DNA from: Bin80 sp965207565
Lineage (GTDB): Bacteria; Bacteroidota; Rhodothermia; Rhodothermales; Bin80
Assembly: GCA_965207565.1 (NCBI GenBank)
Contig: CBDBMQ010000029.1
Span: 1-64,000, forward strand
Direction: 5' to 3'
Length of the DNA stretch: 64,000 nt
Each line of letters begins with the position of its first letter. The stretch's first letter is position 1. The translations under genes and the position numbers were made by a program. Positions 9,901 to 17,696 of the stretch are shown one piece after another. The notes under the pieces are model-generated. The model did not search any database. It had not been told where the DNA came from and saw nothing but the letters and a program-made list of their open reading frames with translations.

Positions 9901-10812
9901 TGGGCTCAGCGGAGCCTTGCCTGTCTGATACCTTGCCGGTACTTCTAGGTACAGCCAAATAAAACGGCCCAGCCCCAGTGCAGTTGCAAAGACCATCAGG
10001 CGTGTCAATTTCAGGTTTGCATGACACCATCGCCAAATTCCCCATAGGAACCACAAAACCAACAATGTCCCACCCAAGGCCATCAGGTTGTCATAGAACG
10101 CTGCCGTTGCGGCGATCAATTTGGCCTCAGAAGGTGGTGCAATGACGTAGGTTCCAAGCGGCTTCCCATCCAGGGATTGGAGTAGATGCTCGCCAAGCGT
10201 ATCCCCATAAGCCACTTGGATGTCCAATCTCGCACGACGCCTCCAAGTATCTACAATATCATAATCTTCTAGAACCGAATTATACACGGGAGCCCTTGAA
10301 AAGAGGTTCTGCGTCACACGTATATTGCCAATCATCGCATCCCCTACAATGAGCGGCTCCCAGAAAACCAGTGCCGTGCGCCAGTCATCATCCCGTATGA
10401 TCCTCCAATCGGCATGATTCACAGGTGGCTCTCCCACCAATGGGATACTCTCCCCCCGCCATGCGATCAACTGCATCTCCATGTCATAAATGGACAAGGA
10501 CCATTGATCGGGAAGCCGAATACTCTCCAACTCTTGAATCAGTGTGGTAGAAGGGATACTCTCCAACGGTAACATATGATTTGAAGCCAGCCGAACCGCC
10601 TCAAAAGCAATGATCTGCATTGCCTTCTGAGTATTCGCAAACTCAGACTCAATCAGTTCTCTTGAAGCAGTGATTGCTTCCTGTTGACGCAGTTCACTCC
10701 CCTGCCCCACAAGCCCAACATGCACCCGCTGACCAACCCAAGCCAATAGAATCACCAACAGAAATGCAACTGCAACCCCAACAAAACCCCTGTGTCGCGA
10801 CGGGATCTGCAT
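6988..10812 (-). CDS. Very large NtrY-like sensor histidine kinase
   Basis: A 1274-residue membrane sensor kinase. The N-terminus has one helix (about 11–31) and an extracytoplasmic region to about 235. A block of eight or nine hydrophobic helices fills roughly 240–520. Another outer region follows, then helices near 755–775 and 955–980, then a HAMP segment beginning with RALARPIARLQQGLEEA. The kinase core has phospho-acceptor H1060 in QIAHEIKNPLTPMKLS, the N-box around N1174/N1178, and ATP lid DNGSG (about 1208) and GAGLGLAIAKQ. NtrY and PrrB kinases share the H-box PLTP form but are usually near 600–750 residues. No response regulator is adjacent. Signal unknown. Its ATG overlaps the stop of the DUF4783 gene (TGATG). 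Confidence 0.85.
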   Translation of the reverse strand: MQIPSRHRGFVGVAVAFLLVILLAWVGQRVHVGLVGQGSELRQQEAITASRELIESEFANTQKAMQIIAFEAVRLASNHMLPLESIPSTTLIQELESIRLPDQWSLSIYDMEMQLIAWRGESIPLVGEPPVNHADWRIIRDDDWRTALVFWEPLIVGDAMIGNIRVTQNLFSRAPVYNSVLEDYDIVDTWRRRARLDIQVAYGDTLGEHLLQSLDGKPLGTYVIAPPSEAKLIAATAAFYDNLMALGGTLLVLWFLWGIWRWCHANLKLTRLMVFATALGLGRFIWLYLEVPARYQTGKAPLSPLFDPVHLASTLGGGLMRTTGDLLISSMCVFVLGVAALRYAHACSRPSTNHQGIVWTRLGIGILVGLTLAPILVAVLHASVLDSTLSYIGRSELVPSSLELVVYASLVLLALGIVLIVSAGLTTGFKMKPGRICLGVSGAVTVVTVIVLDWLQWSPWILSLSLMIVCLYTAVWATKADIYLWLAARRAVPAALALCLLLYPVYYNALNQRKQDRIAYAVSTFDQVGSPEVSLAVREVVEEALQNLRIHDLLASGEDLEAEAEKLLKGSLLSSLGAYDASITFLSATGEELHSSGSATLSSESTQDLLVELSTGIELQASNYTFVEPQSTGAARYQYAGLAAIGEGWVLVRAQPHIVPEEANTPLLRILSASGSLDLYEDLSLASYRNGRLMRTFGDRFSKYQLDPEVASDVTRNGSLWRQGSAGESSRYLTYYLHRDHHVVAARMTIDGAFDHLYYLLRLVVGGLILCIPFCTFGYVMQWKIGLIPRARLRYQDKVMNAFLLLGVIAVIPVGIAGYNVVTEENEKALQSWLRQHLERVESTLVPEGRIGENSVAALERSNIDSLSARVGLDLNLYRGTRLVAASRRQLIDDRIVDERLPAEVFSAIYGGAERFTFVDHKLGEFEYTAGYRAILDSNGNPAYVLSVPTLPEAERIEEERARTLAYLFGAMLGLGILVMFTGSVLARALARPIARLQQGLEEAAQGKFERVLPVESRDEVGALVNTFNTMQGQLAESRQKLARQQRQLAWREMARQIAHEIKNPLTPMKLSIQHLQRSLGDKDPSRFKKQFQRTTATLIAQIDSLAHIANEFSSFAQLPRRKVVTLDLRKVMNEAHALMQAEASAAVVLDLQLPDTPLTVRGDPNELRRTYINLVKNALEAVRDKDQRRVRVTARVEADQIITEVIDNGSGIPMEVQDRIYEPSFSTKTSGAGLGLAIAKQAVELSGGQISFTTELGQGTTMQIALPLCSDGV

Positions 10813-11234
10813 CAGGAACGGATAACTTGTATTGCCATGAGTCTGTACTCTGGAAAAACTCCCCCAAAACGCAGATAGAAACGGAGGCCCTGACGCTCAT
10901 CGCGTACAGAATAGGATCCTGTGAGCCACCATTCTTCGCCCTGCGTCATACTGTGGTCAAGCCTAAACCCGTCAGGTGAATATTGATGAAAGAATTTTTC
11001 CAGAACATAAAGCGCCTGGGAGCGGGTATAGCGACGGGGCTGTTCCAGCAATGCAAGTTCCAAATAGCCTTCTGCATGACTCACTAACGCTTCTGCGTTT
11101 CCCGCTGAAAGATATTCCAAGATACCCGCAACATCCAGCGTATCTGTTTGTCCCCAAGTGAGTCCTGACGGGATACTAAGGATTACGAGCCAACAAACCA
11201 GTATTTCAAACCTTACGATTCGGGATCCGGTCAT
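10812..11234 (-). CDS. Exported DUF4783 family protein
   Basis: A 140-residue secreted or periplasmic protein with a signal peptide ending near LTWGQ and a small NTF2-like DUF4783 domain. The fold is suggested by ILEYLSAGNAEALV, then SQALYVLEKFFHQYSPDGF and a C-terminal strand YRLMAIQVIR. The family is largely confined to Bacteroidota and relatives and has no known function. It is sandwiched between the hydroxyacid dehydrogenase (29-bp overlap) and the giant kinase (stop/start overlap). Translational coupling to the kinase makes it a possible accessory to that sensor; this is inference. Confidence 0.75.
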   Translation of the reverse strand: MTGSRIVRFEILVCWLVILSIPSGLTWGQTDTLDVAGILEYLSAGNAEALVSHAEGYLELALLEQPRRYTRSQALYVLEKFFHQYSPDGFRLDHSMTQGEEWWLTGSYSVRDERQGLRFYLRFGGVFPEYRLMAIQVIRS

Positions 11235-12141
11235 CTTGTGTTAGACAGGCGATAATTGAATCAACTACCATGTTCGACATTGCGTCACGTGTTTGCGTCG
11301 TTGCTGTTCCTGAGTGTGGGGTTAATACCACCCTTGGATGGCGGCGGATCTCTTCGGGGAGATATGAACTAAACACATCCAATCCTGCTCCCCAGAGCTG
11401 TCCCGATGTCAGGGCATGTGCCAAAGCAACCTCATCAATGACCTCAGCGCGTGCTGTGTTGATAAGGATTGCGGAACTCTTCATACGCTCTAATGAAGCT
11501 GTGTGAACCAAATGGCGGCTATCTGCATTAAGATCACAATGCAATGAGAGTACATCACTGATCTCGAATAACTCCTCCTGTGTGCGTCGCACGGCGGTGG
11601 TTTCACGCTCAATCGTCGGATTGGCCCGCCTGCGATTGGCATAATAGATTTTCATCCCGAATGCATGTGCACGGCGTGCGACGGCAGCCCCGATCTGCCC
11701 CATGCCAATAATACCGAGTGTTTTACCGGAAAGCTCAAATCCAAGTGGCATCGCTTCCGGCCCCCGACCAAGGACTCCTTCCGCTTCTTTAAGTCGGCGA
11801 GTCACCATCAGCATCAGCGCAAGAGTCAGCTCAGCGGTCGCGGATACAACGACCTTGGGAGTATGTGTGACAACGATCCCGCGTGCCTCTGCCGCTTCAA
11901 GGTCAATATTGTCGGTCCCGACTCCAAACTGCGCTATGATTTTGAGGTTGGACGCACGATCAAGGAATACGGCATCAACCCGGTCGTACGGTGTCGTTAC
12001 AATTGCATGCGCCTCACGCAGATCCTCATCGGAAATGAACGCTTTTAGGTGTCGCACCGAGACAGAATAACGACCCCGAAGACGCGCCATCGCATCTTCC
12101 GACAGCATACAGGTGATAACTTGATCGGATGCCATGTTCAA
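11206..12141 (-). CDS. D-isomer-specific 2-hydroxyacid dehydrogenase
   Basis: NAD(P)-dependent oxidoreductase of the phosphoglycerate dehydrogenase/glyoxylate reductase family. The dinucleotide loop is GIIGMGQIGAAVARRA (residues 143–158). Catalytic Arg231 sits in INTARAEVID and catalytic His276 in LTPHSGTA. Where SerA and GyaR have the catalytic Glu in DVFxxEP, this protein reads DVFSSYLPEE, so Tyr260 occupies the Glu position; a shifted glutamate (263 or 264) might compensate. 311 residues without a C-terminal ACT domain, so not a regulatory SerA. The substrate cannot be read from the sequence. Either ATG at 12141 or 12135 may be used. Confidence 0.85.
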   Translation of the reverse strand: MNMASDQVITCMLSEDAMARLRGRYSVSVRHLKAFISDEDLREAHAIVTTPYDRVDAVFLDRASNLKIIAQFGVGTDNIDLEAAEARGIVVTHTPKVVVSATAELTLALMLMVTRRLKEAEGVLGRGPEAMPLGFELSGKTLGIIGMGQIGAAVARRAHAFGMKIYYANRRRANPTIERETTAVRRTQEELFEISDVLSLHCDLNADSRHLVHTASLERMKSSAILINTARAEVIDEVALAHALTSGQLWGAGLDVFSSYLPEEIRRHPRVVLTPHSGTATTQTRDAMSNMVVDSIIACLTQDDRIPNRKV

Positions 12142-12149
12142 GGATTCAT

Positions 12150-13847
12150 TTACAATAGCCCCTTTTTCAATTGCCCTACCGCATAGTCACAGGCACGCGC
12201 AGTCAGAGCCATATAGGTGAGTGAGGGGTTTTGGCAGGCTGAGGATGTCATACATGCACCGTCGGTCACAAACAGGTTAGGTACATCGTGACACTGATTG
12301 TATGCATTCAATACACTGGTTTCAGGGTCGCGCCCCATTCGGGCGGCTCCCATTTCGTGATTCCCAAGACCAGGGGCATCCTGCCACGTATCGTAGGGAG
12401 TAACCTCTCTGCCTCCACCGGCTTCCAGCATCTCTGCAGCGGTCTCCATCATATCCTTTCGCATCGCCCGGTCATTGTCATCCCGGGTTACATGGAACCG
12501 AAGTACCGGCAGTCCCCACTGATCGCGCTCGGCTGCATCCAACTCACAATAGTTATCATAGCGTGGCAGGGTTTCACCAAATCCACCCAATCCCATGCTC
12601 CAATTCCCTGGCCTGCGAAGGCGATGCTTAAATTCTGACCCAAAGCCAGCCATACTATAACCCCGCCCCCATCCCTGTCGGCTCGCTGAACCCTGAAATC
12701 CATATCCGCGCACAAATGCGGGATGATGCGTCTGCGGCCCTAAGTTCCGAAACCTTGGGATGTAGATTCCATTGGGCCGATTGCCCTGATAATATCGATC
12801 CTCATACCCCTCAAATACCGCATTCGCCCCGACATGATAATGATGATCCATGAGATAATGCCCCAGGGCTCCACTGGTATTTGCGATCCCATTTGGAAAA
12901 CTACGGCTACTAGAAAGCAACATAATGCGTGCCGTATTCATTGAGGATGCGCATAAAAAGATCATACGTGCATTGAATGTCCTCCGCTCTCCCGTTTTTT
13001 GATCGATCGCATCTACGCCCGTAGCCCGGCCAGTCGTCTCATCATAATTCACTTGACATACCAGACTGTCGGGTTGAAGCGTGAGGTTCCCTGTCGCCTG
13101 TGCTTTAGGAAGTGCAACACTCACCGTGCTGTAGTAGGAGCTGGTGGAGCATCCTCGTTCACATGGACCACAATAATGACAGGCAAGGCGATCTCCTATT
13201 GCTTCCGTGAGGGTAGCTGTTCTTCCTATGGTAACCGTTCGTTCTGGGAAGTGAGTCTCTATACGTGCTTTCAACATCCGCTCCACCACATTCATCTCCA
13301 TAGGTGCCTGAAAAATCCCATCCGGCAAGTGAGGCAACCCTTCTACCTGCCCGCTCACACCAATCGTTCTCTCCACATGATCATACCATGGCGCTAGGTC
13401 TTCGTATCGGATCGGCCAGTCAACCCCATGTCCATCCTCAAGATTTGCCAGAAAATCCATGGGACTGAGCCGATAGCTCTGCCGTGCCCACATTAAGGAT
13501 CGACCGCCGACCACATTCGCCTGAATCCACGTGTAGGGTTCCTCTTGAACATAGGGATGTTCCGAATCGCGCATAAAAAAATGACGCGTACTCTCGGAGA
13601 ATACATAGGTCTTACGTTGTATCGGGTAATGCTCATGAGCCGTAGCCGGAGGCACCCTACCCCGGTGTGGTAATTCCCAGGGATATTTATGCTCCGTAAT
13701 ATAATCCTCACGGTGCTGGACGAATCGCCCCCGTTCCAAAACCAGTGTCTTGAGGCCGAGTCGACAAAGCTCCATCATGGCCCATCCACCAGACATCCCA
13801 GAACCAACTACGATCACATCAAACTTCTCTTTCGATTGAAAATTCAT
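12150..13847 (-). CDS. GMC family FAD-dependent oxidoreductase
   Basis: Flavin oxidoreductase of the glucose-methanol-choline family. From the ATG at 13847, which follows no long leader and starts MNFQSKEKFD, the FAD loop IVVGSGMSGGWAMMEL appears within 25 residues. A second nucleotide-site block is VVGGRSLMWARQSYRL. A cysteine-rich HYCGPCERGC is typical of the gluconate/sorbose dehydrogenase-like branch, as are HEMGAARMG and the closing NPSLTYMALTARACDYA. An ATG at 13880 would add 11 residues. No Tat signal and no partner subunit 3 or cytochrome is seen nearby. Substrate likely a sugar or polyol, unproven. Eight bases upstream of the hydroxyacid dehydrogenase, so likely one transcript. Confidence 0.88.
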   Translation of the reverse strand: MNFQSKEKFDVIVVGSGMSGGWAMMELCRLGLKTLVLERGRFVQHREDYITEHKYPWELPHRGRVPPATAHEHYPIQRKTYVFSESTRHFFMRDSEHPYVQEEPYTWIQANVVGGRSLMWARQSYRLSPMDFLANLEDGHGVDWPIRYEDLAPWYDHVERTIGVSGQVEGLPHLPDGIFQAPMEMNVVERMLKARIETHFPERTVTIGRTATLTEAIGDRLACHYCGPCERGCSTSSYYSTVSVALPKAQATGNLTLQPDSLVCQVNYDETTGRATGVDAIDQKTGERRTFNARMIFLCASSMNTARIMLLSSSRSFPNGIANTSGALGHYLMDHHYHVGANAVFEGYEDRYYQGNRPNGIYIPRFRNLGPQTHHPAFVRGYGFQGSASRQGWGRGYSMAGFGSEFKHRLRRPGNWSMGLGGFGETLPRYDNYCELDAAERDQWGLPVLRFHVTRDDNDRAMRKDMMETAAEMLEAGGGREVTPYDTWQDAPGLGNHEMGAARMGRDPETSVLNAYNQCHDVPNLFVTDGACMTSSACQNPSLTYMALTARACDYAVGQLKKGLL

Positions 13848-14267
13848 TGGCTGAATGAACAAATTAGAGGGGGATCGCAAAAATTGCTGTCCTTGGAAAA
13901 TGAATCCATCGCATCTGCATACTCTAAAAGATACAAGATCGCGTACACCCTACAACCATGAAACGGATTGATTTACTCCTTTTAGCTCCAGTATTCTGGC
14001 ATTCGTAGTATGCTATAATAGAACTTTGTTCAATCATGAAACGCAGCCTTTTGTGGCTATACCATAGATTTTGCTTGTTTTCAAGTTATTGGGTTCAAGA
14101 TCCACTAGCTTGAATCGATAGGCTCCGTGCGCCTCTCTTTTTGTTTATTAAAACCGCAGAAAATGATTCCCAATCCTTATCCTTCATCCACGACGGGGTA
14201 AATACATCACATAGTTCGATATGGAGCAGCGACTTGCCTTGCTGAAGAAGGCTGGGGAGGAATAGCC
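13848..14267. other. Intergenic region with candidate promoter
   Basis: A 420-bp gap between the divergent GMC oxidoreductase and the agarase-like gene. No convincing coding sequence is seen. On the plus strand it holds an extended -10 box (TGCTATAAT at 14011–14019) without a good -35. Base composition turns from AT-rich to GC-rich near 14180, the apparent left edge of the foreign-looking segment. Confidence 0.5.
14011..14019 (+). promoter_or_regulatory. Extended -10 promoter element
   Basis: TGCTATAAT is a match to the TGn-TATAAT extended -10 consensus on the plus strand, about 250 bp ahead of the agarase-like gene. The expected -35 position (13991–13996) reads GTATTC, a poor match, as is common for extended -10 promoters. 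Assignment to that gene is by position only. Confidence 0.35.
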
Positions 14268-15395
14268 ATGGATTTGACCCGACGACAGTTCCTCAGCTAT
14301 GCCGCTATCGCGGCGATAGCCAAGGCTGAGACCACGCAAGCCAAATCGGACGGCTTCTTCACACTGGACCAACGTGACGACCACTGGTGGCTCGTCACGC
14401 CCGACGGTAAGCCCTTCTTTTCGCTCGGACTCAACCATATCGACCCGGCGAGCCTGCGCTATCCCGAGAACATCCACATCTGGCGCGACAAGTATGGCGG
14501 CAGTACAACGCGATGGATTCGCGAGTCCGTGGTGCCCAACCTGAAGGAGTGGGGCTTCAATACCGTCGGTTGGGTCCAAGAAGTGACCGTTCGCAAGTGG
14601 CGGCACTCTCGTCCGTTTACGGATGACGAGTACCGGGCACTAGGAATGCCCTTTTGCCACTTGCTGCCGTTCACCGAATCGCACCAGTGGGAGCAGCACA
14701 CCCGTCACTTCGACTTCCGAGGTTCCCAGTGGAAGGAATGGGTCGACTATGTCGCGCGCTCGCACTGCGCAGAACTGAGCGAAGACCGCAATCTCATCGG
14801 ATACTTCTACAGCGACTGCCCAACCTGGGTGCATGAGCGTGCCGAGAACGCCTGGCGCGGACCGATCTTCGACCCTGAACGCCTAAAGACCGAATCGGGC
14901 CGCAAGGAACTCAGCGAGCTGGGCCGTGCCTACTACCAGACAACGCACGACGCCATTCGGCGCTACGACCAGCACCATTTGATTCTGGGTGACCGCTACG
15001 AAGCCAACGCCTTCATCGCGATGGAGGTCGTCGAAGCCGCATTGCCCTTCGTCGATGTGCTGTCATTTCAAGACTTCCGCGATCCAGTGGCCCATCTCGA
15101 CGAATGGCACACGAAAACCGGAAAGCCCGTGCTGCTGGCCGACGCGGCGGGGCTGAAGGAGCCCGTTCCCCCTGGGGGCTTTGTCCCCAACAACGGGGAA
15201 TGGTACGCAGATGTATTGGCGTCTCTTTTCGACAACCCCGGCTGCATCGGGTTTCATCTGTGCGGCGCCTACCAGCGCAACAAGGCGCGACGCCGCGGCC
15301 TGCTGGACGAACTGGAACGGCCTGATCGGGAAAACATCGATCTGATTCGCGCTGCGAACGCGAAGGTCCGCAGTTGGATGGGCGAACGGTACTGA
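14268..15395 (+). CDS. Tat-exported agarase-like glycoside hydrolase
   Basis: A 375-residue secreted protein that resembles the catalytic barrel of agarase-type (GH50/GH86-like) glycoside hydrolases. MDLTRRQFLSYAAIAA is a twin-arginine signal. LVTPDGKPFFSLGLNHID opens the barrel as in agarases. LIGYFYSDCPTW and VLSFQDFRDPVAHL hold the acidic positions where nucleophile and acid/base would be expected; I cannot assign them firmly. The start has a strong ribosome site, GGGGAGGAAT. The gene is visibly richer in G+C and in GAC/CGC-type codons than its neighbours, suggesting transfer. The substrate is more likely a galactan or related polysaccharide, but this is inferred from family likeness only. 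Confidence 0.65.
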   Translation: MDLTRRQFLSYAAIAAIAKAETTQAKSDGFFTLDQRDDHWWLVTPDGKPFFSLGLNHIDPASLRYPENIHIWRDKYGGSTTRWIRESVVPNLKEWGFNTVGWVQEVTVRKWRHSRPFTDDEYRALGMPFCHLLPFTESHQWEQHTRHFDFRGSQWKEWVDYVARSHCAELSEDRNLIGYFYSDCPTWVHERAENAWRGPIFDPERLKTESGRKELSELGRAYYQTTHDAIRRYDQHHLILGDRYEANAFIAMEVVEAALPFVDVLSFQDFRDPVAHLDEWHTKTGKPVLLADAAGLKEPVPPGGFVPNNGEWYADVLASLFDNPGCIGFHLCGAYQRNKARRRGLLDELERPDRENIDLIRAANAKVRSWMGERY

Positions 15396-15917
15396 TGGCT
15401 GGAACTCGATCCACATGGGGCTAGGATGAGAGCCAAGCGTTCCGACGTTCGGGAAGGACGGGCTCCGTTGTCCAGAGCCGGGAGGACTGGACGAAGGAAG
15501 GCATCCCTTGTTTTGCGAGGAAACTGTACAATGGGCGTGCCTACGGGATCGGGAAATGCACAAGCGCGGGCCTACACCCACCAGACCAAAACCCTCAAGG
15601 CACTGACTAACCCTGCGGCCCACGACTCAGCGGATAATTCAAAGCGGTATGGGCAGTCTCTCCCTGCGGGCGCCCTTGTTTGCCGCGCCTCTAGTTGCTG
15701 TGGCCCTGCCAGGTGCCAAAGCCGAGGATGGCAGAATACTGCGTCGCGTACGTGAGTCAGCGGGAAGACAATAACTTCTGGTAAGACAGGCTTGAATGTA
15801 GCCACTGTCGTTGATGTGACATCTATGAAAGATATGCTCCAAGTCGCCGTTATCCTAACTCAGGCGTGAGTTCCTCACGAGTCATCCAACATATCATTCT
15901 TGAGAAATCTGCAGCCG
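15396..15917. other. GC-rich non-coding stretch downstream of agarase-like gene
   Basis: This 522-bp gap shares the high G+C of the preceding gene until about 15770 and then returns to ordinary composition. The open frames in it have implausible compositions (many Arg, Cys, Ser) and no family resemblance. One short frame at 15649–15774 starts like a signal peptide and is listed separately. The stretch may be the decayed remainder of transferred DNA. Confidence 0.45.
15649..15774 (+). pseudogene. Possible remnant of a secreted protein (signal peptide only)
   Basis: A 41-codon frame beginning MGSLSLRAPLFAAPLVAVAL and continuing PGAKAEDG. It has a classical signal peptide with an AKA cleavage site, then about 16 residues before TAA. 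No Shine-Dalgarno sequence is clear. It could be the leftover start of an exported enzyme that arrived with the agarase-like gene, or chance. No family recognised. Confidence 0.2.
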
Positions 15918-16898
15918 TTACCCTTTACTGTTAAGATCAACTAAGAACCTGCCGGGAGCCTTGCCCCGCATTTTAGCTCGGCAAACACTCTCTATATCCT
16001 CTAAACCAACTGTTCCCATAGAAAGCTGATCAACCTCGTGTTCACAGATGAGTGCGTGCAACTGCTGCCAAGCGGTCAGTCTATCCTGCACAGATGCTGT
16101 GTTTGAATCAATCCCGGCAAGCGTCACGCCGCGGAGGATGAATGGATATACAGTTGTTGTTAACTCGGCACCCGCTGCATTCCCGGAAGTAGCAATACAC
16201 CCATGACGCCTCACTTGGGCTAGGGCTGCGGCCAATACCTTCCCCCCTGCAGCATCAATCACACCATCATACAAAGCATGCTCAAGTGGTCGGCTGGCTT
16301 TGATCCGGCCGATTGTTTTCGATGCTCCCAAGCCTGAGATTTTATGCCATAAATGTGAACTGTCACAGGATGCTATCACGGTGTATCCGAGACTTGCGAG
16401 TAATTTGACTGCGATCATCCCCACACCCCCTGATGCACCCGTAACGAGAATCTCTCCGCTCTTAATCTGATGATCTTCCAGGGACATTACACTCAACATC
16501 GCCGTGAGACCTGCCGTGCCCAATATCATAGATGTGCGTGTACTCATTCCTTCAGGAAGCTTCAACAAATACTCGGATGTGACCGATTGCAACTGCGAAT
16601 ATCCTCCACTGTATGACTCCCCAAGCCCACCACCGGTCAGAACGACCCGATCTCCTGGCGCGTAGTTGTCAAACTCAGATCTTAAGACTGTACCTGCTAG
16701 ATCAATTCCTGGCACAAACGGGAAAGGCGCACACACGATTTTACCCGTTCCCGTAACCGCTAATGCATCTTTATAGTTAATCCCTGAATACTCCACCGCA
16801 ATCACGATGGGGCCGTCTGCGATGGATACAGGCTCCCTCCACTTAATTGAACATCTACCTGGAGCCGTCAAGATTAGTGCTTTATGTTGATCTGACAT
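15918..16898 (-). CDS. acuI: YhdH/AcuI-type quinone oxidoreductase (acrylyl-CoA reductase family)
   Basis: Zinc-free medium-chain dehydrogenase/reductase of the YhdH/AcuI group, which reduces acryloyl-CoA to propionyl-CoA with NADPH. From the ATG at 16898 (MSDQHKALIL) the marks are VEYSGINYKDALAVTGTGKI and PFVPGIDLAGTV. The NADPH loop is VTGASGGVGMIAVKLLASLGY, and the end is GKAPGRFLVDL. 326 residues, normal for the family. In marine bacteria AcuI detoxifies acrylate from DMSP, but no other DMSP gene is in the window, so the in vivo substrate is open. An upstream ATG at 16958 would overlap the divergent tonB start and is disfavoured. Confidence 0.82.
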   Translation of the reverse strand: MSDQHKALILTAPGRCSIKWREPVSIADGPIVIAVEYSGINYKDALAVTGTGKIVCAPFPFVPGIDLAGTVLRSEFDNYAPGDRVVLTGGGLGESYSGGYSQLQSVTSEYLLKLPEGMSTRTSMILGTAGLTAMLSVMSLEDHQIKSGEILVTGASGGVGMIAVKLLASLGYTVIASCDSSHLWHKISGLGASKTIGRIKASRPLEHALYDGVIDAAGGKVLAAALAQVRRHGCIATSGNAAGAELTTTVYPFILRGVTLAGIDSNTASVQDRLTAWQQLHALICEHEVDQLSMGTVGLEDIESVCRAKMRGKAPGRFLVDLNSKG

Positions 16899-16956
16899 TA
16901 TGAACTTATTTGTACAACTGAGTACCATTTTGCAGAGGGTTGAGCACTTCACTCCC

Positions 16957-17634
16957 ATGCGTTCCAGTCAGATTCAGAATGCATTCTATCATTTACGCCT
17001 CATGGTTGCCCTCGCGGTAAGCCTGGTGCTCATTACGCTGTGCTTCAAGATTCCTCTACAATTCGATCCTGCCCCAAAACCATGGAGGCTGAATTTTAAC
17101 CCTCGTGGCATCAGTACAGAAATCGAACAGACAATACCCCTGATCCCCACTACCGTCACGAAATCAATCGGATCCACTGCCGGTGCCGATGCTATCGCCT
17201 CTGCACCCAATGAGATCATCGTCCAAGAGGATACGATTCCTGAAATCTCCCAGCCATCATCCCATAAAACGTCTGCTGTTCCTGTCCTGGATCATGCGGA
17301 AATTATGCCAAAAATACGAGGTGGACTGGGAGCATACTATATTCTGATTGATTATCCACAAGAAGCTATCGACCGAGAGATTGAGGGCAAGGTGACGCTC
17401 ACGTTCACCGTCAATCCCGATGGTATAGTAAGTGACATCCTGGTTTCTCAACCCTTGCATGCGTTGCTTGATTCTGCTGCCGTGCAAGCATTGCGTCGAA
17501 CACGCTTTATCCCTGGTCGACATCTAGGCAAATCTGCACGAATCCGAATGCGCCTACCGGTTCGCTTCGAACTCATTGACCTGATGGACTCCACACTGAC
17601 AAAAACATCACCGCCGGAAGAGACTCCGAAGTAG
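16957..17634 (+). CDS. tonB: TonB family energy transducer
   Basis: Inner-membrane-anchored periplasmic protein that passes proton-motive energy to outer-membrane receptors. From the ATG at 16957 there is a single N-terminal helix (MVALAVSLVLITL). A linker of about 90 residues is rich in Pro, Ser, Ile and Glu. The C-terminal TonB domain reads YPQEAIDREIEGKVTLTFTV then VQALRRTRFIPGRHLGKSA. About 225 residues. No ExbB or ExbD is adjacent. An in-frame ATG at 16900 would abut the acuI start and leave no room for a ribosome site. Convergent with the abgT gene, whose restored stop lies 63 bp away. Confidence 0.85.
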   Translation: MRSSQIQNAFYHLRLMVALAVSLVLITLCFKIPLQFDPAPKPWRLNFNPRGISTEIEQTIPLIPTTVTKSIGSTAGADAIASAPNEIIVQEDTIPEISQPSSHKTSAVPVLDHAEIMPKIRGGLGAYYILIDYPQEAIDREIEGKVTLTFTVNPDGIVSDILVSQPLHALLDSAAVQALRRTRFIPGRHLGKSARIRMRLPVRFELIDLMDSTLTKTSPPEETPK

Positions 17635-17696
17635 TGAGCGCATGAATCCTCGGAACATCCCACAAATGATTCGCCCGAATTCTGACCCAACGGACA

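Noticed and set aside
15063..15623. 186-codon open frame on the minus strand
   Set aside because: Antisense to the agarase-like gene; long open frames on both strands are expected in GC-rich DNA.
14108..15795. GCTTGAAT on both sides of the foreign-looking island as a target-site duplication
   Set aside because: Only eight bases, not exactly at the composition edges, and no transposase or inverted repeats.
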